DNA of 64,000 bases from Gentiana macrophylla. Taxonomy: Eukaryota > Streptophyta > Magnoliopsida > Gentianales > Gentianaceae. The position numbers and the translations under genes were made by a program. The notes below the pieces were generated by a model, which worked only from the letters and a program-made list of their open reading frames with translations, was not told the origin of the DNA and searched no databases. Below are positions 1 through 10,870 of the stretch, in pieces. Numbering within the stretch: position 1 is the first letter of the stretch; the number at the start of each line of letters is the position of its first letter. The stretch is taken from assembly GCA_026214975.1 (NCBI GenBank), contig CM047805.1, positions 192,333,620 to 192,397,619 of the forward strand. Reading direction: 5' to 3'.

Positions 1-163
1 CTATGCGCGATGAATCATGAAGAGGGTCTACCTCGTTCCAGCACCAAGAGGAAAAAAAACAACACAAACCTACAACACACTGCATAAAAAAGATAACCCT
101 CTTAAGAGATCTCCGATGGGAGGTTTTTTTTTCCCTTAAAGCTTTATGAAAGGCTTTATACTG

Positions 164-267
164 TGATACCAAGTGTATGGTTGAGATTTGTTGAAACTTA
201 CATTTTCCCACACAGTAGTGGTGTGTAGGAGTGAGTTGGATAAATCTTAACCATACACTTGGTATCA
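164..267. repeat. Hairpin-forming inverted repeat, MITE-like
   Basis: Two 26-base arms (164-189 and 242-267) are reverse complements with one mismatch, separated by 52 bases. The arms begin TGATACCAAGTGTATGG. No coding potential. The size fits a very short MITE or a fold-back small-RNA precursor; no clear target duplication was seen, so the class is undecided. Confidence 0.6.
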
Positions 268-448
268 CCCATAAATACCTACTGTATAATAACTCTTCTC
301 TTATACTGTTGGAGCACATGTGACTAAGCAAAGCTTTGTCTGCATATAACGGTTTAAAAGTGACACGTGGAATTAAATTTTTTTTGTTTTTTGTTTTGTC
401 AGTCATCCGTAGGAAAGAAACAATAAAAAAATATTAAATTAGTCCTTA

Positions 449-615
449 CTCCTTCCGTACCGAATTAACTGAGGCAGTTGTCAAAATTCATACATAAATT
501 TATTGAATGAATCTGCAAATGACTTTTTAATTCAAGATTAGTTATTATTTAAATGTCTGCAAACACTTAGATTTTTTAAGAATCGCCTTCTTGAGATAAT
601 TGATTATGAGGAGTA
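449..615. mobile_element. Degenerate Stowaway-like MITE
   Basis: Starts CTCCTTCCGTACCGAATTAA and shares the internal sequence of the better-preserved copy at 3431-3590 (AATTCATAYATAAATTTATTG and the following stretch). The right end is decayed to something like GAGATAATTGATTATGAGGAG. Stowaway elements are non-autonomous Tc1/mariner relatives with a CTCCCTCCGT terminus and TA duplication; the assignment rests on the better copy. Confidence 0.6.
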
Positions 616-1203
616 TTTGTGAACATATAATAAATAAAATAAAATAAATCAAAGCATTGCAATGGTTATTTTTTTGGGGGGAATGGCAAAAGAGGGACGG
701 TTGACAAAGTTTATGGTTGGGATAAACTTGTTGTCCCAAAGTTTTAACAAAAATGACCCATATTACCATAAGGTACATTGAATACCCAATTTACCTTTCT
801 GGACCAAATTTAAAATGCTACCTTGGTGACTTCTTACCTCTCCGAATCCTACCCGGCCATTCCCAACCTAATCTATCAATTTTCCGCCCAAATCGCCCCA
901 ATTTACCTCCTCTCAAACCCGACTGTATTTCCCTCATTTCCCCATTTTTAAATTTCGATTGGCGTGAATGACTCCTCCGTTAATATTGTTAGAACCTCCC
1001 ATTTTCACACCTCCATCGTGGATTGGATTAGAGTGAAGTTGAAGATGAGTTCGTGTATAAGTTGAAAAGTCAAGCTCCATTGTCGATTGGATAAGAAAGT
1101 GAAGTTGAAGCCGAGTTCGTGTATCGGTTGAAGAGGTGAACGAATCCAGAATCCCTCCAAAATCCGTCACGGGCATGTCTTCTTTTTATTAGTTTTTTTA
1201 GGA
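616..1203. other. Non-coding stretch with a 64 bp tandem duplication
   Basis: No supportable gene. At 1011-1137 two copies of a roughly 64-base unit lie in tandem, each starting CTCCAT and containing GTGAAGTTGAAG and GAGTTCGTGTAT. The stretch at 670-760 (GGAATGGCAAAAGAGGGACG, later AAAAATGACCCATATT) loosely resembles the reverse complement of 6130-6200, which may be the remains of transposon termini; that match is weak. Confidence 0.35.
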
Positions 1204-1533
1204 TTATTGAAGTAGATGTTAGTATTGTAAGTAATGAAGTGGGGAAGAAGATGCATTGAAAGTAATTGAGAAGCTAAAATTAGGATGTTGGCTTGTACAA
1301 ACTTACTACTTTGACTAACTTTGTTAGACATTTGTTGTTTCCCATATTGCTATTCTTCAACCACACCAGTCCCCTGCTATTCTTATACCCATGTTGTTGG
1401 TTTATACAAAAACAAGTTTGAAGTTGTTATCCCTCTGTTGTTTGTTTTTGCCCGTAATGATTGTATTGAATGGATTTTTGCAGGACATTTTTTGATTCGT
1501 CATGGTTAGGATACGCAAAGTTTCGATATTTGT

Positions 1534-2152
1534 ATGTTATCTGTTGAGTTTGAGAAGAATGTCGTTGGTGGTTGGGTTTGGAAGTATGTAGGAGATGAAA
1601 AGGAACAAGTGACCAAGCTTGTAAGCTTGAAAATAATGATTCCATATAACGAATTGTATGAGATGGTGAAAGTAGATTTGAAAATTGATACTGAGGTTGA
1701 ATGATTTTGAAATGAAAGTCATGGCTCCTATTAGTAAAGCTTCACCAATGGTAATTGATTGTGATAAGGTTGTGGCATCGTTCTTAAGTGGTTGTGATCC
1801 AAAGAAAGATGTGATATTGGTAAGTTTGAAAGCAAAGGAAAACGGAACACAATTTGAGGGAGAAACAAGTGTTCAAATGGAGGAACCTGATTTTGGAACC
1901 CAAGAAACAAGTGTTCAAATGGATGTTGGTGTAAACGATGCGGTAAATGAGAGATTTGATGGAATCGGGATCGATGAATATTTTGAGAGTAGAGAAACTG
2001 TTCATGTTCATCACTGTGAAGATAGTTTACTGTTGTCCTTGGGTGCGGATGCAATTTTAGTACCTCAAGACCCTCCGAACGATGCCCTGAATGAGGAATC
2101 ATTGAATGGTGTACCGGTTTATACAAGTGATGAGATTATCAATCCACATTAA
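1534..2152 (+). pseudogene. Broken MULE-like N-terminal reading frame
   Basis: A 56-codon segment opens at ATG 1534 and stops at 1702-1704; the reading then continues in another frame from about 1685 to the stop at 2152, so a one-base shift separates two parts of what looks like one protein. The first part has VEFEKNVVGGWVWKYVGDE and MVKVDLKIDTE, the second has LNDFEMKV then an acidic, repetitive region with two ETSVQM copies. This style (short folded N-terminus, then acidic linker) resembles the region before the transposase in plant MuDR/MULE proteins, but no MULE transposase core follows: the sequence runs into a minisatellite. I do not recognise a host gene. The upstream non-coding part (1204-1460) is duplicated at 4170-4420. 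Confidence 0.4.
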
Positions 2153-2289
2153 GATAATCAGTAATATGTTTTTTATTGTACTATTTTAATAAATGTAATG
2201 TATTATCTGTAACGTTCCTATGAATTTGTCCGTTTTATTGTAATATTCAATAAGTATTGTATTATTATATTACGTTTCATTCACTCACC

Positions 2290-2874
2290 ATCAATTTATG
2301 TTGGAAAATCCGGTCAATAATCGTCAAAAATTGGGTAAAAACAGTATAAATATGGTGGAAATCGGGTAAAATACGACGAAACCGGTCAATAATCGTAAAA
2401 AACTGCAAAAACCGGTGAATGTCGTTCATAATTGATCAAAATTAGGTCTAAACCAAACAAAATCCATCAAAACCGGTAAAATTGGGTAAAAACAGTATAA
2501 ATCTGGTGGAATCGGGTAAAATATGACGAAACCGGTCAATAATCGTTAAAAACTGTAAAAATCGGTGAATGTCATTCATTGTTGATCAAAATTAGGTCCG
2601 AACGGACAAAATTCGTCAAACCGGTAAAATTGGGTTAAACAAGAGTATAAATCTTGAAATCGGGTGAAATCTTGGCGGTCAATAATCGTTAAAAACTGCA
2701 AAAACCGGTGAATGTCATTCATTATTGATCAAAATTAGGTCTGAACCGGACAAAATTCGTCAAAACCGGTAAAATTGGGTTAAAACATTATAAATCTTGA
2801 GAAATCGGGTAAAATTAATGAAACCGGTCAATAATTGTCAAAAGCAGTAAAACCGGTGATTGTCATTCAAAATC
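2290..2874. repeat. Minisatellite, about 148 bp units
   Basis: Roughly four tandem units. The landmark ACCGGTCAATAAT (or its variants) recurs at 2381, 2531, about 2675 and 2824, giving periods of 150, about 144 and about 148. Units contain a further sub-repeat of AAAACCGGT/AATTGGGTAAAA motifs. No open reading frame. It directly abuts the 71 bp array that follows. Confidence 0.8.
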
Positions 2875-3240
2875 TGTTGGTATAAGAAGTAGTCAATAAG
2901 GACCATAAGATCAGATCGGATCCGGAGATCCTCGGTCAAGGGATCGTGTTGGTATAAGTAGTCAATACGGACCATATAAGATCAGATCGGATCCGAGATC
3001 CTCGGTCCGGGGGATCGTGTTGGTGTAAGTAGTCAATACGGACCATAGCATCGTGATCGGATCATAAGATCCTCGGTCAAGGGATCGTGTTGGTGTAAGT
3101 AGTCAATACGGACCATAGCATCAGATCGGATCCGAGATCCTCGGTCAAGGGGATCGTGTTGGTGTAAGAAGTAGTCAATACGGACCATAGCACTGTATCG
3201 GATCCGGAGATCCTCGGTCAAGACGATCGTGTTGGTATAA
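2875..3240. repeat. Minisatellite, about 71 bp GATC-rich units
   Basis: Five tandem units start with GTGTTGGTRTAAG at 2946, 3017, 3087, 3156 and 3229 (first unit from 2875, slightly altered), so unit lengths are 69-73. Each carries CAATACGGACCATA and a palindrome-rich core (GATCGGATCCGAGATC, CTCGGTCAAGGGATC). No coding potential on either strand beyond chance frames. Confidence 0.88.
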
Positions 3241-3430
3241 GAATCAAACAATTACAATTATGACTATTTTTTTTAATCATTAAACTAATTTAATCATTAA
3301 ATTAATAATCAATTAAATTATCAATGTTACTCAATCTTATTCTAATAATTTTTTTTATTGATTATTATTATTATTAATATTATTCTAATCTAAATATTTT
3401 TTTAATAGGATATATCCATATAAGTATATA

Positions 3431-3590
3431 CTCCCTCCGTACCGAATTAACTGAGGCAGTTGCCAAAATTCATATATAAATTTATTGAATGAATCTAGAC
3501 ACTTTTTAATTCAAGATTAGTTGTTATTTAAATGTACCTAGACACTTAGGCTTTTGGCAACTGCTTCAGATAAATAGGTACGGAGGAAGT
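3431..3590. mobile_element. Stowaway-like MITE
   Basis: 160 bp element bounded by TA on both sides. Left end CTCCCTCCGTACCGAATTAA; right end TAAATAGGTACGGAGGAAG is its inverse. Subterminal GAGGCAGTTGCC pairs with GGCAACTGCTTC, so the whole unit folds back. Terminus and TA target site are those of Stowaway (Tc1/mariner-derived) MITEs. A decayed relative is at 449-615. Confidence 0.85.
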
Positions 3591-4586
3591 ATTATTTAAA
3601 AAAAAAAATCTAATCGCCAATCATCTCCTCTCCCGGGGGAATCCTTCTTCTTCTTTCCAAAATTTCGGTTTTCCCTCCAGCGCGCTAAATCTCAAGCTAC
3701 AAAACTGAATAACTGTTTGAATTTCGAAATTGGGGATTTGGTTAACTTGTAAATTGTTGTCTCTCTCATCCATTCTCCTCCCATCTCTCATATCTCTTTC
3801 ATATCTCTCTCTCTCCTCAAGAACCCTAAATCGAATTACAAGCTAAAGAACTCCACCTAATTGGACCAAGAACTCCACCTAATTGGACCAAGATTTCCCG
3901 GTATGAATGGATTCATCACCATCCCATTTTGTAAGTCAATTGAAATTAACTACTGTTGGTTATAATGCTGTCATCTGGAATGTTGAATTCATTTCCTTGA
4001 TGAATTGAATTTATAAAGGGTGTTTCCAAGAATTGTTTTTAAAGGGTGTTAACAAATGTTGGTAGTCCATCTCTTGAATTGTGGTATTGCTAAGTTTATG
4101 TATGCTACTTTGTGGTGTAATGGTAATTCAATTATTATGCCATTGATAGCCGTGTCCTCACAGCTTTAAGCATTGTTGAAATAGATGTTAGTATAGTATG
4201 TAATGAAGTGGGGAAGAATATGCATTGAAAGTAATTGAGAAGCTAAAATTAGGATGTTGGCTTGCACAAACTTCCTACTTTGACTAAGTTTGCTATACTT
4301 TTGTTGTTAGCCATATTGTTCAACCACCCCAGTCCCCCTGCTATTCTTACACCCCTGTTGTTGGTTTATACAAAAACAAGTTTGAAGTTGTTATCCCTCT
4401 GTTTTTTGTTTTTGCCCGTAATCATTGTATTGAATGGCTTAATACAACGAATCAACAAATCATTGTATGGTGTTCAATTTGTGGCGTTAATTAAATTTTA
4501 TTTCATTCAGAATTCAATGCACATCAGATACAATTCAGAGAGAAATTCAACTCTTACAGTCTTGGCGACAAAAGGATGTCTTCAAA

Positions 4587-4772
4587 ATGGATCAAGTGGA
4601 GATCAATGTCACCGAGCTAATCAAAGGATGCACTGAACGTTTTGATGCACATGACTGGGATAAAGATTCATTAATTGTGAAGCTAAGGCGTGAGAACGAG
4701 ACCAAGGTTAGGATGTTGGCAATTATGGGTTGTGTGACTATGTATCTTGTGTTCATGTTGGTATGGAAATGA
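4587..4772 (+). CDS. Small ORF, charged helix plus membrane tail
   Basis: A 61-residue frame with an ATG start. The N-terminal two thirds is charged and helix-prone (RFDAHDWDKDSLIVKLRREN), and the last 20 residues (MLAIMGCVTMYLVFMLVWK) form one hydrophobic segment. This charged-helix plus terminal membrane segment resembles the C-terminal tail of plant GRF-type zinc-finger proteins that often sit in transposons; the zinc finger itself is absent. It could equally be a chance frame in decayed transposon sequence. Confidence 0.25.
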   Translation: MDQVEINVTELIKGCTERFDAHDWDKDSLIVKLRRENETKVRMLAIMGCVTMYLVFMLVWK

Positions 4773-5045
4773 AATCTTGTATGACTATGTATCTTCTTTT
4801 GGGATTTATTTTGAAAACATTAATGTTGCCTTGTATTCTACAAACCTTACATCATGATCAAGTGTGCTTGATGTTTTCCCCCTGGTTATTGCTATTCTTC
4901 AACTCCATTCATGTGAACATCTCAATAATCAACCAAAAACAAGTTTGAACTTGTTATCATGTCGGTCTTGAAATAAAAACTTAAATCAACAACAAATACT
5001 GACCTCTTCATGTTACAAAATATTTGAAAGAAACAAGACAACACA

Positions 5046-5200
5046 CATCATACTCAAACATTATGTTACAAAGTATTAGAAAGAAAAAAAGCTCATACAT
5101 CATACTCAAACATTACGTTACAAAGTATTAGAAAGAAAAAAGTTCACACATCATACTCAAACATTATGTTTAACTTAGACAACACATCATACTCAAACAA
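5046..5200. repeat. Short tandem repeat, 51-52 bp units
   Basis: CATCATACTCAAACATT begins units at 5046, 5098 and 5149, and a partial unit follows near 5185. The shared remainder is GTTACAAAGTATTAGAAAG. About three copies, non-coding. Confidence 0.75.
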
Positions 5201-5253
5201 GTTAAAACACGAACAAAGGAGAATACAATAGTTGTTGTTACAATTAACTCCAT

Positions 5254-5480
5254 TCACATAGCTTCCAACGAATCAACCTTTCTCCCAACAGCCTCCAGTT
5301 CACATTGCAACAATTTGTTTTCCTCTTTAACCACTCTTATAATCTCATCTTTCACCTTTTCTCCATTTCAGAGGGTTGGGAGGCGAAGGTTGATCAGATT
5401 CACCCCACCTCCTTCTTCCTCACTTTCTTCTTCCTCACCTCCTTCTTCCTCACTAACATCACTGTCATGGACTTCTAGTA
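5254..5480 (-). pseudogene. Coiled-coil/acidic coding remnant
   Basis: On the minus strand, about 35 codons ending at a stop at 5254-5256 read KVKDEIIRVVKEENKLLQ and then CELEAVGRKVDSLEAM, a clear heptad-type helix. Just upstream, in a shifted frame, lies an acidic repeat (SEEEGGEEEESEEEGGG). The two parts do not share one frame, so this is probably a decayed transposon-borne or captured gene. No family assigned. Confidence 0.3.
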
Positions 5481-5912
5481 AAGCAACATAATATGGCTTA
5501 GATTTTTAGACTTACATTACAACAAGAGTTGACAAAACATCCTCCCCAAAGAATGATTTCATAATATATAAATTAATAAGATATTTAATTCGGGCATCAA
5601 ACATTTAAGAAAGGACTACCTAACAAGATATAAATGGGCTTAACTCGATTAAACTACACCGATTAAACCTAATAATACACCCTTAATTTCACCAATCACC
5701 CCTCAATATCGTTTGTACAATTATAAGGTACATGTATTACCATAATCCCACTTAAATCGATTGTAATCCAATTAACCAATCAATTTCAATTATTTACGAA
5801 ACAACCTTCAAGAATACCGCTTCCTTCGGGAAATCTTGGTGTTCTTTGACTTGTAATCCAATTTAGGGTTCTTCAAGAGAGGAGAGATCGATATGAGAGA
5901 GATGAGAGATGG

Positions 5913-7300
5913 GTTCAAAACTACTTTGAGGTTGTTATAGGTGGAAGTGAAGTTGAAGGTGCAGAGACTTTCACCGCTAATCGCATTTGTTGATTTGGGG
6001 GAAAACTTGCGTCGTCGAAATTTGGGGAAATTGGAACTCACCGGTGGTGGGAAATTGGAGAACTAAATGAAGGTTATTTTTGGAAGTTCCACCCTTTTTA
6101 TTTGTTTGAGTATTTTTCCTTTTTTTTTAATTGCCCCCAATAGTCATGGGCTATTTTTGCCAAATACTTAGTGAAATGGGTTATTTACACCATTCTCCCT
6201 ATTTTGTTTGTCGGCTTCTATCGGTAGTACGAATTTGTTTTCGGCACTAGACTCATTGATCATTATTATGTCTAACATAATCAATGGTATATATGCACGT
6301 CGTGACACTCGTTGTGTGGCTCAGAACGAGCCGAACCCTACCGAACCCTGAAGTAGTTCGGCTTGGCTCGAACATGTTCGAATACATGGCTCGAAATTTT
6401 CGAGCCTAAAATATCAGGATTCGGCTCGGCTCGAACTTAAAAAAAAAGGAAAAAATTCGGTACTATTCGGCTCGAACAGTTCGAATAGTTCGAACATTTT
6501 CGGTCTGAAAATTCAAAAATACCCAAAAAATAATTCCAGTTCAAAAATATATGTCTAAAACCAAAATAATACATTATACGCCCTAAAATATTACATAACG
6601 TGTCCAAAATGTTCAAGACCTATTCCAAAATATAACATAATGCGTATCAAAAATACCAGAATTTCTACGAGCCGAACATGTTCAACTCGTTTGTCCAAAT
6701 ACCAATTTCAAGGCCATATTCTACGTTTGATGATACTGAGCCGAGCCCCGAACCGAACTTTTTTCGAAGCTAACACACCGAATCGAATCGAACTTTTTGG
6801 CCCACTTTACAGTGACTTGTGTCCATATCATTACTCAAAATTATTTTTAAAGCCACATTGAATATTTTTATTATTTTGTATAACATAACATCAGTGTCAC
6901 CAACATTTTTTCTCGGTACGCGCGTCATTGACGTTATAGAAATAGAAAAAAAAAGTACTACACTGTTTTTATCACATAATAATCTTTTTTCACACAATAA
7001 TAAAAAAAACATAATTTTACTTTATTTATTACGTGTAATATAATAATGTTATGTATAGTTTTGAGAAAAAAATTTAAATCATTTTATATAATAATAAAAT
7101 ATTTATAAAGCGGGTCCATGTTATAAAGTTATAAAAGGTTTTCGTAAAGTTGTAAAAGGTTTATGTGAAAGGTTTATTACGTTATGATGTGGCGGTGTAA
7201 AAATGTTTATGATCAGAAAGAAAAGGTTTATAGAGAAAGGTTTATGTTTGGATGACGCAAGATACCATAAACCTTTTAAAAGTGAAAGTCACACACAAAA
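5913..7300. other. Non-coding, with a TTCGGCTCG-rich segment at 6310-6810
   Basis: No supportable gene. The segment 6310-6810 is dense in GGCTCG, TTCGAACATGTTCGAA and TCGAACAGTTCGAATAGTTCG motifs, which are self-complementary and fold on themselves; such blocks are often parts of non-autonomous DNA transposons, but termini were not found. 6810-7300 is AT-rich with short repeated TTTATGTGAAAGG-like motifs. Confidence 0.35.
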
Positions 7301-7451
7301 CCAGTTTAAATGCACACCCGTAGCTTGGGGGAAAGAAACATTTGCATCTTTCTAATCAGAGCCAAGATTCCAAGCAAGTTGTGCAAGGCATGAGGGTATT
7401 TTCGGAAAATTATCCTAAAACTTCTCATTAGTGAAGCATCTGCGTGGCGAT

Positions 7452-7522
7452 GATCTGGACCACACAATTTCCACACACGGGGTACTGTGTATTCCACCTC
7501 AGGAAACTGTGTGGCCCAGATC
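7452..7522. repeat. Short inverted repeat
   Basis: Arms 7452-7472 (GATCTGGACCACACAATTTCC) and 7502-7522 are reverse complements with two mismatches around a 29-base loop. The core TCTGGACCAC also occurs in the inverted repeat at 8200-8309, so the two may be relics of one MITE family. Confidence 0.6.
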
Positions 7523-7831
7523 CGCTTACGTAGACAGCTCTCTACAGTGAAATTCCTACTGAGAAACGACCCGGTATTTTCATTGTAATCAACGAAATCA
7601 TAAGACACCTGACATTCTTTTTTGGTCAGACATGAATCATTCACTAATAATCAATATATTAGGTTACAGCAGAAATTATACAGCCTAAAGTCTAACAAAA
7701 TTGTTTCAATGGAGTCTCATAAGGCTAAAAATACAATTTTTTTTTACCACAAAACGATGTATTTTAACACTAAAACTACATCTTTTTAACACTAAAAAAT
7801 CTTCGGACGTCAATGGGTCCACGTGACTCAC

Positions 7832-7872
7832 CCCTCTACATGTAGATCCGCACCCTCTACATGTAGATCCGC
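7832..7872. repeat. 21 bp tandem duplication with palindrome
   Basis: CCCTCTACATGTAGATCCG occurs twice 21 bases apart. Each copy holds the perfect 12-base palindrome TCTACATGTAGA. Confidence 0.75.
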
Positions 7873-8199
7873 CGGTGAGTACAACTATTGACAGATTGTA
7901 TGCACGTAAAGAGATCGGGATCTAAAACTCCTTATGTACACAATAAAAACTAAAGAACATGAACTATGGTATGAATATCGGCTCGACCCTATGTACTTTA
8001 GATTCACCTCTGTATTTTTCCTACCAACAAGGCTAAAATCAACATGCACGCAGAAGTTATCGAAATAAAAGTGTTTCTAGATACCTGATTTGAGCTTCAT
8101 CTTCAAATTATTCCAGGGAAAATCGTGTTGGTGTTTGAAAGATCTGCTTGTATCGCCCCCAGTGAATCTGCTTGCATCCTGACGCAAAAGCCAAAGACT

Positions 8200-8309
8200 C
8201 CAACATGGGGAATGACCCGTGTGGTATAATCTGGACCACTTGCTGTTTCGCAAACGAAATGGCGCATGTGGTCAGGATTACATGCCACATGCGTCACTCC
8301 CTATGTTGG
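8200..8309. repeat. Inverted repeat, MITE-like, 110 bp
   Basis: The left arm from CCAACATGGGGAATGACCCG pairs, with mismatches, with the right arm ending GTCACTCCCTATGTTGG. Pairing extends for around 40 bases on each side of a short loop. No coding content. No target duplication was confirmed. Confidence 0.55.
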
Positions 8310-8734
8310 AAATCCCTAAATTAATTTCCCAAGAAGATTCAATGAATCTGCTCTTGCATACTACCATGTCATTAATTTCAAAGAACAATGATATTTTCAT
8401 AAGGTAATAAGGGCAAAAAAAATTGAATGAACTGACCATTTTAACCTTCCCAAACAAAACCCAAAAATAGACCGCATAGAGTTATTCGTTCTTAGCTTTT
8501 CACCGAAATCCCAAATAGCACTTGGAAAACCTAAAAAACCCAAGCGCAATTCGATCGACTTCAAACACAACTGCAATTCAATCGCAATTCGTTCAACAAA
8601 GAGTGAAGCAGTTCGATCGGCTTTAACATCTAGCAATTTTCTACGTTGTTAGATCTATTGATTATTGCATTCGAAATTGGGTTCGAATTGAAAAATTCCT
8701 CACAGATATCCGCTCGAAATCATAGATCAATCAG

Positions 8735-9208
8735 AAAATGGGGAAAAGGTATAAAATCGAGACTTTAATTGTTCTCCGTAACATGCATATGATTTGAGTT
8801 GGTTTATTTTCTTTCGCCGTAACATCCGTAACTACAAATTATGATTCAGATTGTGTTGATCTTGTTCTAATCCGTAAGTGCACGGAGTTAATTTTCTTGT
8901 TTCGGCATGGTTTCATGGAGGTTTATGTCTCCAACATCGTGACAAGATTTTAATCGTCTTTTTACGCCACCAGCGCCTTTCTTTAGCTTTTCATCCCTTA
9001 CTCCTTTTGCATTACTCCTTTCGCCTAGCTCTAACTATGTTTACTTGGTAACAGATTTTCCATACAAGCCTGGTATTGTTCTTATCAAATTGTTGTTGAT
9101 GCTTTTTGATATTTGACTCAGCAATGCGTTTTAGTTTGGCGAGTTTACCGTGGCTACGTTTCTTCAATACAAGCCGAATGATTCTTCACCAAGCTCACTG
9201 AGAAAGAG
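8735..9208 (+). pseudogene. Possible orphan first exons of a lost gene
   Basis: After a C/A-rich leader-like stretch (8480-8735) comes ATGGGGAAAAG followed by a plausible donor (GTATAA). About 390 bases on, an acceptor-like TTTTAG at 9134 precedes 24 sense codons (9135-9208) reading FGEFTVATFLQYKPNDSSPS then SLRKR, ending at a donor-like AG|GTTTATG. The codon content looks protein-like, yet the phases of the first donor and this acceptor do not match, and downstream exons were not found before the LTR-like block at 9572. It may be a real gene start truncated by insertion, or chance. Family not recognised. Confidence 0.25.
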
Positions 9209-9571
9209 GTTTATGATCTTTTTCAGTAATATGTTTTGCCTTTTTGATTTACATTGTGCTTTTATGCTTGCTCATTTAGGTAACTTGAATTTTGATAATT
9301 TAGTTACTAAATTCATATGATCAGCTTTTGCTTTTTTCCTTGTTGGTTAATTGAGCTCTAGATTTTTTGATCTTGCATGTTTGGCTTAAGCTCTTGACAT
9401 CTTTTTTTTCCTATAATTTGTTTTCAGCAGTTTGGATCTTCGAATTGGCTCTAGATATTTTGATCTTGCCTGTTATAGTCGAGATAAACTTTCCTTATTT
9501 GGTTATCACTATAACTGCATTTTAATCCGGCTAGATGTTATTATGTGTGTGACCTGATATGCTTCCGAATA

Positions 9572-10497
9572 TGTTGGCCGTAAACACAATGTGCAAAATA
9601 CGAAAATGCCCTCATGCCTAACGATCACGGAATAGCGTCTAGCAACACACCGTGACCCCAATCATCGGAAGAGTCAAATGCAATGACTACTAAATTTCAT
9701 GTGAAACAGTTACCTTGTAAATAGAATCCTATCGTTGTTACAATATCCATACGGTCGTACGTCGAGTGTCAATCTGGATTTCATACTATCTCGAAGTAAC
9801 ATATTACTTCCGCTTTGCAAAGACTTTCGAGAACAAGACATTCCTTACAAGAAGACCCTTTCAGATATTTACTCCTAATCATAAGATACGCGATTTCCGG
9901 ACGAGCGACATGAATTCTACGCATTTTTCAGTATCACGTCCAATCACTACCGCATGATCGCCCCATGGCTAAGGGAAACCTCAATAGTATCAAAGTATGA
10001 CAATCCACACCGTGATGTCATAAAGACTCCGGTCTCAGGATAATTACACAACCACCACATCGTGTGACACTTAATAAAGTAAGTGGGTCAGTTTAATGTA
10101 TGCATTCTCTAATACACGTCCACGTACAGTCCCTACACTTCGATAGACGAGATTTATCCCTAACTTCAATAAGCTAGAAGACATCTAATACGTGCTAGTC
10201 TAATCGTACTATCAATGTCCCATTTAATAGTAAATACGACTATAGACATTTAAGAGTCAAACCTTTTAAAGTGAGTCGAGATCTCATCAACCATAATCAC
10301 TATTATGATTTCTCTCTCACAATTTGACACTAGGGACGTTATCATATATTCAATATCATAATTGGTCCGTTAAACGAACAAATATATAATAACAGAAAAG
10401 CCATTTAAAATATGTATAAACATAAAGAAACAATAGAAATGATCCGACCCGATCGGATCCGGTCCAACCCGATTGAGTTTAGGACACTATTTCAACA
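9572..10497 (-). mobile_element. Solo-LTR-like block, 926 bp
   Basis: Bounded by TGTTGGCCGTAAAC on the left and CTATTTCAACA on the right, that is 5'-TGTTG...CAACA-3' as in LTRs. The interior has no reading frame. Read on the minus strand it starts TGTTGAAATAGTGTCCTAAA, a typical LTR opening. The flanks (GAATA and ATATA) are not identical, so no clean target duplication, and no primer-binding site or polypurine tract lies beside it. Called a degenerate solo LTR. Confidence 0.5.
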
Positions 10498-10870
10498 ATA
10501 TACACCCTCTAATCCTTAGGGAATAAAAGAGTGCTTGTTGGACAAGAAACGTGAAGAGAGGTCCCCTATATAAACAGTCCCTAAGGAACTACGAGAGACT
10601 TGATTCCCGATTCATACACAAGATACGTAAGCAACTTGAGATCCGTATCTCAGGCTCAGTCTAAAACACACATACACAACTATCCTCGTTTCATATTTTT
10701 TTGTCTTGATTAATTGTCTCTAGATTGTTATAGCCCGGGTTTACATACAGACGATGTCTGGCATCGTCATTCCGCATCCAGAATTTATTACGGCTGAAAA
10801 CTAGTTTTTGAGCATCAGTTCCGGCACTGCACCGGCAGGTGTTGCCGGGAAAACGGCTGTACCGACATTC
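10498..10870 (+). other. LTR/leader-like segment with TATA box
   Basis: A plus-strand TATA-like motif (CCCCTATATAAACAG, about 10563-10577) is followed by a 5'-leader-like sequence and a GC-richer stretch. This is the layout of the U3-R-U5 part of another plant LTR, but neither terminus could be fixed. It could also be a stray host promoter; no coding sequence follows. Confidence 0.3.

Larger units (their letters stand above)
3780..5912. repeat. Inverted similarity (3780-3902 vs 5806-5912) flanking a decayed element
   Basis: About 110-120 bases at 3780-3902 (CCATCTCTCATATCTC, then CAAGAACCCTAAATCG, then CCAAGATTTCCCG) recur in reverse complement at 5806-5912. Between them lie a small frame (4587-4772), a short tandem repeat (5046-5200) and a reverse-strand acidic/coiled-coil remnant. 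Bases 4170-4420 are also a direct repeat of 1204-1460. The arrangement suggests a non-autonomous MULE-like transposon with internal inverted ends, but I could not place exact termini or a target duplication. Confidence 0.35.

Noticed and set aside
1731..2126. 131-codon minus-strand frame
   Set aside because: Antisense shadow of the MULE-like frame; His/Pro-rich and without features.
2875..3240. CRISPR-like array
   Set aside because: Units are contiguous with no unique spacers, and the context is a plant nuclear genome; it is a minisatellite.
7306..7644. 112-codon minus-strand frame
   Set aside because: No domain or compositional sign of a protein; overlaps a 71 bp inverted repeat and looks like chance.
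10860..10870. LTR end at CCGACA pairing with TGTTGG at 9572
   Set aside because: Termini match poorly and flanks differ; CAACA at 10497 is a better end.
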